Assembly: GCF_022347745.1 (NCBI RefSeq)
Contig: NZ_JAKRGC010000015.1
Location: 1 to 50,234, forward strand
Length of the DNA: 50,234 nucleotides
Origin: Streptomyces sp. OfavH-34-F
GTDB lineage: Bacteria; Actinomycetota; Actinomycetes; Streptomycetales; Streptomycetaceae
Direction of reading: 5' to 3'
Below are positions 8,578 to 16,628 of the stretch, piece after piece. The position numbers and the translations under genes were made by a program. Position 1 is the stretch's first letter; each line of letters starts with the position of its first letter. The notes beneath the pieces are model-generated. The model was not told where the DNA came from and did no database searches. It was given only the letters and a program-made list of their open reading frames with translations.

Positions 8578-9044
8578 ACACCAGTCCCCTCCAGAGCCCC
8601 TGCCGCACGCTGGAGCGGCATGTGCCCCACGCGCCGGTCCGCGAGGAGGTGCTGGAGCTGAGGCTGCCCGTCACGTTCACCGCGTTCTGCGTGAGGCGGC
8701 TGCCTGCCTACGTGCGCTTCGCGACGGCGTGCACGGGCTGCCACCGCACCGGCAGGAACTTGGCGCAGGACGCGCTCGGAGATCTGGCGACCATCTGGGA
8801 GCACGCCTTGCGCAGCGCGTCGCCTGCGGCGATCTCCTGGAACCTGATCAGCGAACGCGGCAGCAGTCATGCGCGGCTGCGCAGCAGCTCGGTGTACCGG
8901 GTGCTGTCCCGCCCGCACGCCGATGCGGTCGTCCTGCGCTACCGCCTGGGCATGACAGCGGCAGAGGTCGCAGAGCTCATGGGGATCGACGAAGCGGAAC
9001 TCAAGGGCATGCTCCACTACGCGACGCGGCTGGCCGTCCGGTGA
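8574..9044 (+). CDS. Sigma-70 region 4-like HTH protein
   Basis: The 156-residue product has a C-terminal HTH (HADAVVLRYRLGMTAAEVAE...DEAELKGMLHYA, about 114-151) like region 4.2 of ECF sigma factors, which reads the -35 element. A recognisable region 2 is lacking; the N-terminal half has CTGCHRTGRN and a helical segment with IWEHALR. It may be an atypical sigma-like regulator or an anti-sigma partner. It starts inside the preceding stop (ATGA). Confidence 0.65.
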   Translation: MNTSPLQSPCRTLERHVPHAPVREEVLELRLPVTFTAFCVRRLPAYVRFATACTGCHRTGRNLAQDALGDLATIWEHALRSASPAAISWNLISERGSSHARLRSSSVYRVLSRPHADAVVLRYRLGMTAAEVAELMGIDEAELKGMLHYATRLAVR

Positions 9045-9294
9045 GTTTCCGTGCGCCGGCGGGCAGTGACCGAATTCAACTTATGCCTTCTGCATATGCC
9101 AGCCAACGAACAGTGACTCAAAGTAGCGGTTTCAGGCTGGTTTCGTCCCTCGGTGTAGTGAAGCTGCTGGTCATCTTGGAGAGAAACCCCGTAACATAGC
9201 CCCTCCCGAAAGGGAATCCGACGCTGCGCCGGGGGCGTGGCGCGGACGGGACGCGGGGAGAAATGTCATCCTGCCTGATTTCAGTACGCCCAGC

Positions 9295-10065
9295 GTGGCG
9301 CGAATGTATGACTTCTTACTTGGTGGACGCGACAATTATCCGGTCGATCGCGCTGCGTGCGAAGAGCTTTTGGAAATGGCTCCCAGTACGCGCGAACTGG
9401 CTCTGGTAAACCGGGCCTTCCTTGCCCGTGCGGTGCGTTACCTGGCCGAAGAATGTGGAATTACCCAGTACATCGATCACGGATCGGGCCTGCCGACGCC
9501 GCCGAATGTTCACCAGATTGTCCAGGAGATCCATCCAAGGAATACGCGGGTGGTGTACGTGGACAACGACCCGATCGTTCACGGTCACGGAAAGATGATG
9601 CTGGAGGAGAACACCGCGTCCACCGCGGTCATACTCCAGGACATGCGGGACACCAACGCCGTCTTCCGTAGCGATGAGGTGCGCCGGCTGATCGACCTCG
9701 GCAAGCCGGTCGCGTGCCTCTTCGTCTCCGTGCTGCACTGCCTGCCCGAGAAGGACGACCCGTGGAAGCTCGTACGGGACGTGGCGCGCCGGCTGCCGCC
9801 CGGCAGTTACATGGTGATCTCGCAGCTGGCGAGCGATGATGAACAACTGCGCTCCGACATCACGCAGTTCATGCACCGGATCACGGGCGGGAAGTGGGGC
9901 GAGGTCCGCTCTCTGGCCGAGGTGAACCGGTTCTTCGACGGGCTGGAGCTGGTGGAGGCGCCGGCACCGTGCGAGGTTTCGCTCTGGCGCCCGGCCGGTG
10001 ACCTCGGCCCGAGGCAGCGGACGAAGGAGTGGGTGGAGTACGGGGGTGTCGCCCGCGTTCCCTAG
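9295..10065 (+). CDS. SAM-dependent methyltransferase, DUF574/SAV2177 family (TTA-containing)
   Basis: The 256 residues match this actinobacterial family: VARMYDFLLGGRDNYPVDR at the N-terminus, YIDHGSGLPTPPNVHQI and VVYVDNDPIVHGHGK (the SAM-binding Rossmann segment), then VSVLHCLPEKDDPW. The substrate is unknown. A rare TTA leucine codon at 9316-9318, the eighth codon, makes translation likely dependent on the bldA tRNA. Family members usually carry residues before 'P.VARMYD'. The frame is open upstream (ILPDFSTPS) but lacks ATG/GTG/TTG there, so either the GTG at 9295 is used or a non-standard start lies near 9265-9271 after GGGGAG. Converges with the HTH gene, overlapping by 4 bp. Confidence 0.88.
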   Translation: MARMYDFLLGGRDNYPVDRAACEELLEMAPSTRELALVNRAFLARAVRYLAEECGITQYIDHGSGLPTPPNVHQIVQEIHPRNTRVVYVDNDPIVHGHGKMMLEENTASTAVILQDMRDTNAVFRSDEVRRLIDLGKPVACLFVSVLHCLPEKDDPWKLVRDVARRLPPGSYMVISQLASDDEQLRSDITQFMHRITGGKWGEVRSLAEVNRFFDGLELVEAPAPCEVSLWRPAGDLGPRQRTKEWVEYGGVARVP

Positions 10066-10991
10066 TCCTTGCCGACGAGACGCTGGATGTGCTCGTCCAG
10101 GATGCGCAGCGTCTCGGTCTTGTCGGCAGCCCCCATGAACAGGGCGGTGAGCCGCTGGCGGTGCTGCTCGACGCTCTCCGGGTCTTTGAGGTACGTGCCG
10201 CTGACGTTGCTGGACTCGATGTAGACGAGGTCATCGCCCTGGCCCGGCTGCATCGTCAGCAGCGTGACCGACCCGTGCGCAGGTGCGAGATCCGCCGGGG
10301 CGTCGAAGGGAAGAACCCTGACGTGGATGCGTGCGCTGTTCTCCGCGACGCTCAGGAGATGGCGGAGCTGCGCACGCATCACAGGCGTCGAGAACTTCGT
10401 CCGGCGCAGGACATTCTCGTCCACGACGGCGTAGTAGGCCGGGGCTCCGGGCAGGGCCAGGTGCATCTGGCGCTCAAGGCGGAAGGCTATGCGCCGGCGC
10501 AGTCTCGCCAGGTCGGCTTCGCACAGCACGCCCTGGGCGGTGGTCACCGCCTCCGCCATGATGGCCTGCGCGTACTCCGGGGTCTGGAGCAGACCGGGGA
10601 CGTGGTGGTTCTCGAACGTGCGGATCTCCTGGGCCGAACGCTCCTGGCTGAACAAAAGGTTGCTGTGGCCGGGGATGACGTCCTGGAACCCGGCGAACCA
10701 TTCCTCTGCCGTCGCCTGGCGGGCCATGGCGAGGCAGGCTTCGAGGTCGCCGGGGTCGCCTTTGGTGTAGAGCTGCACCAGTTGCCGGACGTAGCGCTCC
10801 TGAACCGGCACCTTGGCCGTTTCGTACTTGCTGAGCATCGACTCCGAGCCGATCGCCCCGGCGGCCACCACGTCCCGCTGGAGCATGCCGGCGCTCTCGC
10901 GGAGCCGCCGCAGGTGCCTCCCCAGGAGGTCAGCCGCGACGGCCGGCGATCTGACGCCACCACCGACCGGAACTACATGCAGATCCGACAT
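10062..10991 (-). CDS. HTH regulator with DUF5753 domain (Scr1/XRE type)
   Basis: The 309-residue protein has an N-terminal XRE HTH (about 22-75: LGRHLRRLRESAGMLQRDVV then SMLSKYETAK). The DUF5753 C-terminal region contains FENHHVPGLLQTPEYAQAIM and RRIAFRLERQ. These regulators are encoded beside DUF397 proteins in streptomycetes and control development and antibiotic production. The ATG at 10991 is chosen for GGAGGAG 5 nt upstream. The partner DUF397 gene lies 83 bp upstream on the same strand. Confidence 0.92.
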   Translation of the reverse strand: MSDLHVVPVGGGVRSPAVAADLLGRHLRRLRESAGMLQRDVVAAGAIGSESMLSKYETAKVPVQERYVRQLVQLYTKGDPGDLEACLAMARQATAEEWFAGFQDVIPGHSNLLFSQERSAQEIRTFENHHVPGLLQTPEYAQAIMAEAVTTAQGVLCEADLARLRRRIAFRLERQMHLALPGAPAYYAVVDENVLRRTKFSTPVMRAQLRHLLSVAENSARIHVRVLPFDAPADLAPAHGSVTLLTMQPGQGDDLVYIESSNVSGTYLKDPESVEQHRQRLTALFMGAADKTETLRILDEHIQRLVGKD

Positions 10992-11074
10992 CACCACTCC
11001 TCCTACCGGCCCGGCGGCCAGTATTCCAGAGCGAAGAGTCAACGGTGGCGCGTCAGCGTTCGTCTATCTCGTTT

Positions 11075-11308
11075 TCAGACAGTCACCCGGTCGAACTCGC
11101 CGCCCTTCATGCCATCGGAGAAGGCGGCCCACTCGCCGGGGGTGAAGACCAGGGCGGGACCGTCCTTGTCGCGGGAGTTCCGGAAGGCCACGTGCCCTTC
11201 CGGCAGGGCTGCAACTTCGATGCAATTTCCTCCGATGCCGTCGCTCGCAGACGCCTTGAACCACTCGACGTCCTGGATCGACGTAGCCGGGATGCCGTTG
11301 CTGTACAT
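11075..11308 (-). CDS. DUF397 small regulatory protein
   Basis: The 77-residue product has the DUF397 signature: WFKASASDGIGGNCIEVAAL, VAFRNSRDKDGPALVFTPGEW and a final FDRVTV. DUF397 proteins pair with Scr1-type HTH regulators and modulate them. The ATG at 11308 follows GGTGG; the longer frame to 11476 is unlike the family. It is the first gene of a two-gene operon with the HTH gene downstream. Confidence 0.88.
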   Translation of the reverse strand: MYSNGIPATSIQDVEWFKASASDGIGGNCIEVAALPEGHVAFRNSRDKDGPALVFTPGEWAAFSDGMKGGEFDRVTV

Positions 11309-11966
11309 GTGGACCACCTGCCCTTTCAGTCCTGACCTGCAGATTTGAAGCGGGTCGGGCCATACCCACAGGGTGGGAGGCCCGGCCAGACCCACACTTT
11401 CACACACCCATGAAATTTCACGGGCAAGCGAGGGATGACGGTGATCATATCCCTGGAAACGGATATCGAGCGTCACCCGAAAGAGCGCTCCTGCGGGATG
11501 AAAATATGAATGCTTTTCCCGTCGTCATCGTGTGCATGCCAGGCGCTGCTCCCGTTCGAAAGATTGGCCGACTTGAATACCGTGGCGAGCCCTGGCTAGG
11601 CATGGCGATACCGCTGGCAGATTCGCTGGGCCTTGCCGTAATGGCAGCGAAATGCCCAGGCCGCTCATGCCTGTGCTTTCCCGCCCGGTAGCGCCAAACT
11701 GGTGGGCATCAGCCATGAGCCGACCTCGCGAGCGCCCGTGCCCGGCTGCCCGGCCTGGTCGAAGCGTCCAGCTGTGCCGTGTCGGTGCTTCGATGCGGAG
11801 CCGACGTCCCGGGCCGCCGGCCCTGGCCTGGAGCTGTTCGTCCGGTGCAGGGCCGGAGGCGACGGCGAGCCGCGCGTCCGGTGCCGCTTCGGCGCGGAAC
11901 GGCCGGCTGCGCAGGTTGTGACGGTGGCGGCCAGGTGATCGATCTGGCGGTCGGCAGGTCTCCCCG
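11309..11966. other. Gene-free interval
   Basis: About 660 bp upstream of the DUF397 gene. The first 200 bp are lower in GC and should contain the promoter of the regulator pair. Several open frames exist, but none has a recognisable domain, a ribosome site or steady codon bias. Confidence 0.5.
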
Positions 11967-12189
11967 GGACGCCGTCCACACCGTGCTCTCCGGCGCCCCG
12001 GGGGCCGCCCGCGACGCCGTCCTCGCCAACACCGCCGGAGCCCTCGCCGCCCACAACACCACGGCCGACCTCGAGGACGCCTTCGCCGATGGCCTGGACC
12101 GGGCCCACGTCGCGAGCGACAGCGGAGCCGCCGCAGACCTGCTCGCCCGCTGGACCAAACTCGCCACCGCCCTCGCTCCCCCTCGCTGA
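11967..12189 (+). pseudogene. trpD 3' fragment
   Basis: Encodes the last 74 residues of TrpD (from AVHTVLSGAPGAA to LARWTKLATALAPPR) nearly identically to 283-1335, with its stop codon. The catalytic two thirds are missing and the upstream sequence is unrelated, so it cannot be functional AnPRT. Confidence 0.93.
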
Positions 12190-12371
12190 GTTCGCCACCC
12201 CGCTCACCGCACTGCCCCACCCGTCAGCAGCGGAACCCGCCGCGACCACCGCTCCACCGCCTCCCACCGCCGACCAGCGCCCACCGCGGTGATATCCCGT
12301 ACGAGCTCCCCGAACGCCGGCACCCGCTGCGCCGACACCAGACCCGGAAAGCTCTCCACTGCGGCCCGTCC
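11967..12371 (+). repeat. 405-bp direct repeat, copy 2
   Basis: Gapless partner of 1113-1517. Besides the trpD tail it carries the last 56 codons of the NDK-like gene on the minus strand (stop at 12204-12206), cut off at 12371. Mismatches are rarer in the trpD part than in the NDK part. Confidence 0.93.
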
Positions 12372-12395
12372 ATGTCCGCGTGCAATGAGGGCGGG

Positions 12396-12485
12396 TCTGA
12401 CATCTCCGCTTGGCGGCAGGCCAACCTCGGCACGAAGACCGGCTACTCCGCGTCGGCCGTCAGCCGTCTCGAGACCGCAGAGTCC
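12396..12485 (+). pseudogene. XRE helix-turn-helix fragment
   Basis: An in-frame 30-residue stretch reads SDISAWRQANLGTKTGYSAS then AVSRLETAES. This is the recognition part of an XRE HTH (compare LAERTGYSASAVSRLE). Homology stops on both sides and the rest of the frame is low-complexity Arg/Pro. It directly follows the 405-bp repeat and overlaps the end of the truncated ligase gene. Confidence 0.6.
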
Positions 12486-12942
12486 TGGGTCGGACGCGGC
12501 CGCGCCCCCGGTCCGCGCGCACGTGCAGCCCGCTCGCCCGTGCGGCGGCCAGCTGCACCGGCTTGTACTCGGCGCGCGCCATCGCGGTCGGGTGGTTCAC
12601 CCACCGGCACTCCAGCGCGGACAGAACACCTCCGAGACCGCCTCGGGCCTGATATGCGGCGAACCTCTCCTCCGGACCGGACATCCCCTCGGGGAAGCGG
12701 AACGCCCCAGGGGCGCGGTAGTACACCGCGCCAACCTGGGACATCTCCACTATCCGGTGCTCGGTGATGAGTTCGCCCGTCCAGGAACGCCCCTGGTCGA
12801 TGCGTCCGGCCAGGGTGAGGCGCTGCGCGAAGTCGGCGGTGTCCATGCGGAACACCTCGACGCCGCGGCGCTCCAGCTCGACGACCACCTTGTCGGTGGG
12901 CAGGTCGTCGGAGGCGGCGATGATCAGGACGGGCGGGGTCAT
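12460..12942 (-). pseudogene. tgmB: Truncated ATP-grasp peptide maturase (TgmB-like)
   Basis: The first ~140 residues match the N-terminal domain of graspetide ATP-grasp ligases: PVLIIAASDDLPTDKVVVEL, VFRMDTADF, VYYRAPGAFRFPE, CRWVNHPTAMARAEYKPVQL and ASGLHV. Homology then stops abruptly near 12516, and the frame runs into the unrelated scar and stops after 160 residues. The full family is about 300-330 residues; the ATP-binding central and C-terminal domains that form the ester or amide crosslinks are absent. The ATG overlaps the precursor stop (TGATG). Inferred non-functional. Confidence 0.82.
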
Positions 12943-13241
12943 CAGTCCTTCGCCCCCTCATCCAGCGGCGGCGGGTTGGTGGTGGTGCCGTCCGGGACCG
13001 TGGGGCTGTGCGTGCCCGCCATGACGGTCAGCATCCCTCCGTCGGATGCCATGCTGACCTGGAGGACCGGGTCGTAGGAGTGCGCCGGGATGACGGACGC
13101 GTTGGTGGAGTCGGGGACGCGGGCGAAGCGCAGCCCCCACGGCCGGGTCTCCGGCGCCGACGGCGCCTCGTCGCTGACCGGAGTGCGGCCACCGGCCGGC
13201 GCGAGGGGGAATGCCTCGCGGAGCAGCGTGCTGGTTGTCAC
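12942..13241 (-). CDS. tgmA: Graspetide precursor peptide (TgmA-like RiPP)
   Basis: The 99-residue peptide has the ATP-grasp-target RiPP layout: a leader with RPWGLRFARV, then YDPVLQVSM and DGGMLTVMAG. The Thr/Asp/Glu-rich tail HSPTVPDGTTTNPPPLDEGA supplies hydroxyl and carboxylate side chains of the kind crosslinked by the ligase. The GTG at 13241 is preceded by AAGGAGA. It is directly coupled to the truncated ligase and lies 75 bp downstream of the multi-winged-helix gene. With the ligase broken, maturation would need an enzyme from elsewhere. Confidence 0.75.
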   Translation of the reverse strand: MTTSTLLREAFPLAPAGGRTPVSDEAPSAPETRPWGLRFARVPDSTNASVIPAHSYDPVLQVSMASDGGMLTVMAGTHSPTVPDGTTTNPPPLDEGAKD

Positions 13242-13316
13242 GGTCTCTCCTTCTTGTCGAGCGGGATGAGGGTGGTGCAGCCCGGCGCGGGTCGGTGGTG
13301 CGCCCGTGCCGGGGGT

Positions 13317-15230
13317 TTATGGGAGCCTCAAGGGCTGTCGGGTGGTTGGCGGCACGTAGAACCCTTCGGCTGGCTGGTAGGCGAGGTGTCCTTCCCTGGC
13401 CAGGGGATCAAGCGCGGACCGTATGGTGGGCCCGCTGATTCCGTACTCCCTCTTGAGGGGGACGGAGATGCGCTGGCCGGGTTGGATCAGGCCCGTAGCG
13501 ATGCGCGCTCGTACGATTTCCCGTATCTGCTCCTCTCCCAGCGCGGGCATGTAGATGCCGGTCTCCGGGTGCAGGGCCAGGTATCCGTCGACGATCAGGG
13601 GGGCGAGCGCGGACTGCACGGCCCGGCCGGAGACGCCGAATTCGCGCGTCAGGTCGTCGGAGAGGAACCGGCCGGGGTGGATCAGGCCCGTAGCGATGCG
13701 TGCCCACACGATCTCGCGGAGCTGCGCGTCCCCTATTACTGCGAGCATGCGGATGCCGTCTTGCGGATTCCACTCCAGGAACCCGTCGTTGATCAGGGGC
13801 AGGAGCATGGCCGGCAGCTTCCTTCCCCGGAGGCTGAACTCCCGCTCCGGCCCGGAGATGCGCTGGCCGGGCTTGATCGTGCCATTCACGATGCGCGCCC
13901 ACACGATCCTCTGGAGTCGCGCTCCCGTCATCGGTTCTGGGCGGGGGGCCGAGGTCGCAGGCACGGTGATACCTCCGAGTCCGGCGACCAGAAGCCCTTC
14001 GGAAACCAGCGGGGCGAGCGCGAGCCGGGCCTTACGACCGGTGATGCGGTACTCAAGCACGAGCATTTCCGGCACCGGTTCGCCGGGCTTGATGCTGCTG
14101 TCCTTGATGCGTGCGCGTACCTCGGCGGTGAGATCCTCAATGCTCGGGCCCGTGTAACGCTCCGGCGGGCCTTCGCCGGACGGCAGGTAGATGCCGAACC
14201 CCGGCATATTGACGAGCAGCCCCTCCTGGACCAGGAGCTTGAGCCCCTGCCTGGTCCTGTGCTCCCCCACGCCGCACTCCCGCGACAGGATCGGTACGAG
14301 GGCGACATCGCGCGGGAGCGTGCCGGCCTCGATGCGGGCACGGGCGACAGCGGCGACGCGGTCCCGCAGCAACGGCCTCACGCGCACGCCGCTGGGAAGG
14401 CGGTCCGGAGCCGACACAGCATCCGGCAGGCGGTTGGCGGACAAGCTCGGCGAGTCGCCGGGCAGCTCTGCCGGGCGGCCCGGCCGGTTTCCCGTATCGG
14501 ACGTCAGGGACGTGTCGCTGCGCGGCAGGTAGGTGCCCCAGCCCGTCCGGGCGACGAGCAACTTCTCGCGGACCAGAGGCGCGAGCCCCATCCTGACCCG
14601 ACCGTCGGTGGTGTAGAACTCCTCCGCGAGGAGCGCTACGAGGGGGATGCCGCGCGGGAGGGTGCCGGCCTCGATGCGGGCCCGGACAACCGCGGTGATG
14701 TAGTCCCTGACCGGCACTCCGGGGGGCACGCGGTGGTTTCCCGTACCGGACGTCGGGGACGTGTCGCTGCGCGGCAGGTAAACACCCCGGCCAGACCGGG
14801 AGACGAGTACGCCTTCACTGATCAGGGGTCGTAGCCATCTATAGACGCATGTCTTGCTGGCGCCGAACTCCTGCATCAGGAGCGGTACGAGGGACACGTC
14901 GTGCGGGAGTGCGCCGGCCTCGATACGGGCGCGGAGGACTGCGGTCATCCGTTCTTGGGCCGTGAGGGCACGCGGTACGACGGGGAGAGGGTGGTCGGGG
15001 TCCAGGATCAGAGTCGCCTGGGATTTATGCATGCGGACGCGCCCCTCCTCGTGCAGCACGCGCAGGGCTATTTGCACCTCCCACCCGGTGACCTCGAACA
15101 TTTCGGCCAGCTTCGGGACGGAGGGAAGCCTCGTGCCCGGCGGATACCGGTCGCAATGGTGGTCGAGCAGGAAGACCAACCCGTCGTAGGCCATCTTCGG
15201 CTTGCGGCCTAACCGCGGCGGTGTACTCAT
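13317..15230 (-). CDS. Protein with eight tandem winged-helix (GntR-like) modules
   Basis: The 637-residue product is an internal repeat protein. About eight GntR-type winged-helix modules lie at roughly 13-77, 91-153, 175-236, 289-350, 364-425, 434-497, 500-562 and 565-628. Most modules follow 'VRARIxxGxLxxG..VP.L..EF....R.VR..L.PLV.EGLLV...G.GIYLP'. Modules 2 and 3 are joined by near-identical linkers (YLPRSDTS, SGTGN/SDTGN). There is no effector-binding domain, unlike standard GntR regulators, which have one HTH. The expected role is DNA binding at a multi-site array, but the target is unknown. The ATG lies in the stop of the upstream gene (ATGA) after GGAG. Confidence 0.85.
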   Translation of the reverse strand: MSTPPRLGRKPKMAYDGLVFLLDHHCDRYPPGTRLPSVPKLAEMFEVTGWEVQIALRVLHEEGRVRMHKSQATLILDPDHPLPVVPRALTAQERMTAVLRARIEAGALPHDVSLVPLLMQEFGASKTCVYRWLRPLISEGVLVSRSGRGVYLPRSDTSPTSGTGNHRVPPGVPVRDYITAVVRARIEAGTLPRGIPLVALLAEEFYTTDGRVRMGLAPLVREKLLVARTGWGTYLPRSDTSLTSDTGNRPGRPAELPGDSPSLSANRLPDAVSAPDRLPSGVRVRPLLRDRVAAVARARIEAGTLPRDVALVPILSRECGVGEHRTRQGLKLLVQEGLLVNMPGFGIYLPSGEGPPERYTGPSIEDLTAEVRARIKDSSIKPGEPVPEMLVLEYRITGRKARLALAPLVSEGLLVAGLGGITVPATSAPRPEPMTGARLQRIVWARIVNGTIKPGQRISGPEREFSLRGRKLPAMLLPLINDGFLEWNPQDGIRMLAVIGDAQLREIVWARIATGLIHPGRFLSDDLTREFGVSGRAVQSALAPLIVDGYLALHPETGIYMPALGEEQIREIVRARIATGLIQPGQRISVPLKREYGISGPTIRSALDPLAREGHLAYQPAEGFYVPPTTRQPLRLP

Positions 15231-15961
15231 GCGGGCTCCGGCGGGGTGCTCGGTGCGACGGCTGCGGCGAGAGCTGGGGCCGTGTGCGCGCTCAGCGCGC
15301 CGAGCTCGGCGGCCGGGGCCGCAGTGGCGTGCGCGCACAGGCCCGGCGTACGGTCCTCCGGCCGGGGCGGGACAACAGCCTCGACGGTGACCAGGCGCAG
15401 CTCCCGTACGGCGTGCTGTGCCACGACGTACCGGGCGTCGGGCGAGTCGTAGCGGACCGCGACGTCGTCCTCGGGCGGGCCCGGCTCTCCGGTGCGCGGG
15501 TAGAGGGTGCCGCGCACCCCGATCATCGGTGCCTCGCGCACCCGCAGCCGGACGTACCCGTCCCGCAGCCACGGGCACTGCAGCGTCACCCGGTCCGCGC
15601 ACTCCTCGCAGGAGGGCGGCACGGTGGTCTGCACGTCCTCCCACGACGTGCCCTCGGCCGGCGGGCCGTCGAGCAGCGGGAGCAGCCACAGCATGCCCTC
15701 GGCGGTCCGGCCCGCCGACCGGCCGCACGTCGCGCACAGCAGCAGCCGCATCGCCCGGTGCTGACGGTCGGGCTGCAGCCGGGTGTAGATGCGGGCCCCG
15801 GTCTGCCTACCGCCCCACGCCTCCCACAGCACGCCGTCGTCATCGCGGTGCGCCCGGTCCACGTCGGGGTCGACGTAGGACACGCCGTCGTGGTCAGTTC
15901 TCAGCGTCGCGGGCAGTACGGTTTCGCCCGCCCACGGCAAGACGAACGGAGGGGTTCTCAT
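15227..15961 (-). CDS. Tetracysteine (zinc-ribbon-like) protein, unknown
   Basis: The 244-residue protein opens with RTPPFVLPWAGETVLPATLR. It has two cysteine pairs (LLCATCGRS and SCEECADRV) that could bind zinc, then VRLRVREAPMIGVRGTLYPR and VRYDSPDARYVVAQHAVREL. It appears to be a lineage-specific actinobacterial family of unknown role. The ATG at 15961 is chosen because the upstream frame to 16180 is low-complexity. It is coupled to the winged-helix gene by ATGA. Confidence 0.65.
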   Translation of the reverse strand: MRTPPFVLPWAGETVLPATLRTDHDGVSYVDPDVDRAHRDDDGVLWEAWGGRQTGARIYTRLQPDRQHRAMRLLLCATCGRSAGRTAEGMLWLLPLLDGPPAEGTSWEDVQTTVPPSCEECADRVTLQCPWLRDGYVRLRVREAPMIGVRGTLYPRTGEPGPPEDDVAVRYDSPDARYVVAQHAVRELRLVTVEAVVPPRPEDRTPGLCAHATAAPAAELGALSAHTAPALAAAVAPSTPPEPA

Positions 15962-16154
15962 CGGATCGGGACTTCCTGTGGATCGGTGACGACGGATATG
16001 AGGCGGGGGTCGGGCCGGCGCGCCCCGCGCCCCCGCACGGAACGCGGCCGGGGCGCGGTCCCGCGCCGCCCCAGGCATCTCCGGAACGCAGTCGCCCGTC
16101 GGGCGACTCCGGGGCCCTCGGATCTGGGTGGGCACGCCGCGCTCGCGCGGGCGG

Positions 16155-16628
16155 TCAGGCGGCCGCCGGCTCCTCTTCACCCAGCGGCAGCCGCACGGCG
16201 AAGGCTGAGTAGGCGTCGGCCAGGGCTTCGTTGACGGCCGTGAGCCGTCGGTGACCTCGGACGGCCTCCGCCTGCCGGCGGGCGGCGAAGTGCTCCCAGT
16301 ACCGGCGCACAGGAGCCATCTGCATCAGCTCGAACGCGCAGTGCCGCATCTGCTGCTTCGAATCCAGGCCGTGCCGGTAGCGGGCCGCGAGCGAGCACAG
16401 CAACGAGTTGGCGCCCATCAGCTCGGCGTACTGCTCGCCGGTCATCCCCTCGGGCGCCCACACCTCGGCGATGTCCGGACGGGTCATCATCAGGGTCAGC
16501 CACCGCTCCTGACGGTCCTCGAACCGCGCGCTGATGATCTGGCGCTGGTGCCGCTCCTTCTGCACGAGGTGGGCCCCGGCCAGCACAGTGAGCGCGAGGA
16601 GGGCCAGGCGCGGAGTGGTCTTCGTCAT
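16155..16628 (-). CDS. DUF6082-like single-pass membrane protein
   Basis: The 157-residue product has a short N-terminal hydrophobic helix (LALLALTVLAGAHLV). A soluble helical domain follows, with ERWLTLMMTRPDIAEVWAPE, EQYAELMGANSLLCSLAARY and RRYWEHFAARR. This pattern resembles streptomycete DUF6082 proteins, whose function is unknown. The ATG at 16628 lies in the stop of the upstream gene (ATGA), with a purine-rich AAGGGAA before it. Confidence 0.65.
   Translation of the reverse strand: MTKTTPRLALLALTVLAGAHLVQKERHQRQIISARFEDRQERWLTLMMTRPDIAEVWAPEGMTGEQYAELMGANSLLCSLAARYRHGLDSKQQMRHCAFELMQMAPVRRYWEHFAARRQAEAVRGHRRLTAVNEALADAYSAFAVRLPLGEEEPAAA

Noticed and set aside
11410..11691. 93-residue open frame
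   Set aside because: No homology, no ribosome site, and it crosses the presumed DUF397 promoter.
1113..12371. Integrative element bounded by the 405-bp repeats as attL/attR
   Set aside because: Copy 1 keeps intact genes on both sides, unlike an integration product, and no integrase is present.
13008..14834. 608-residue plus-strand frame with repeats
   Set aside because: Antisense of the winged-helix repeats; its repeats simply mirror those modules.
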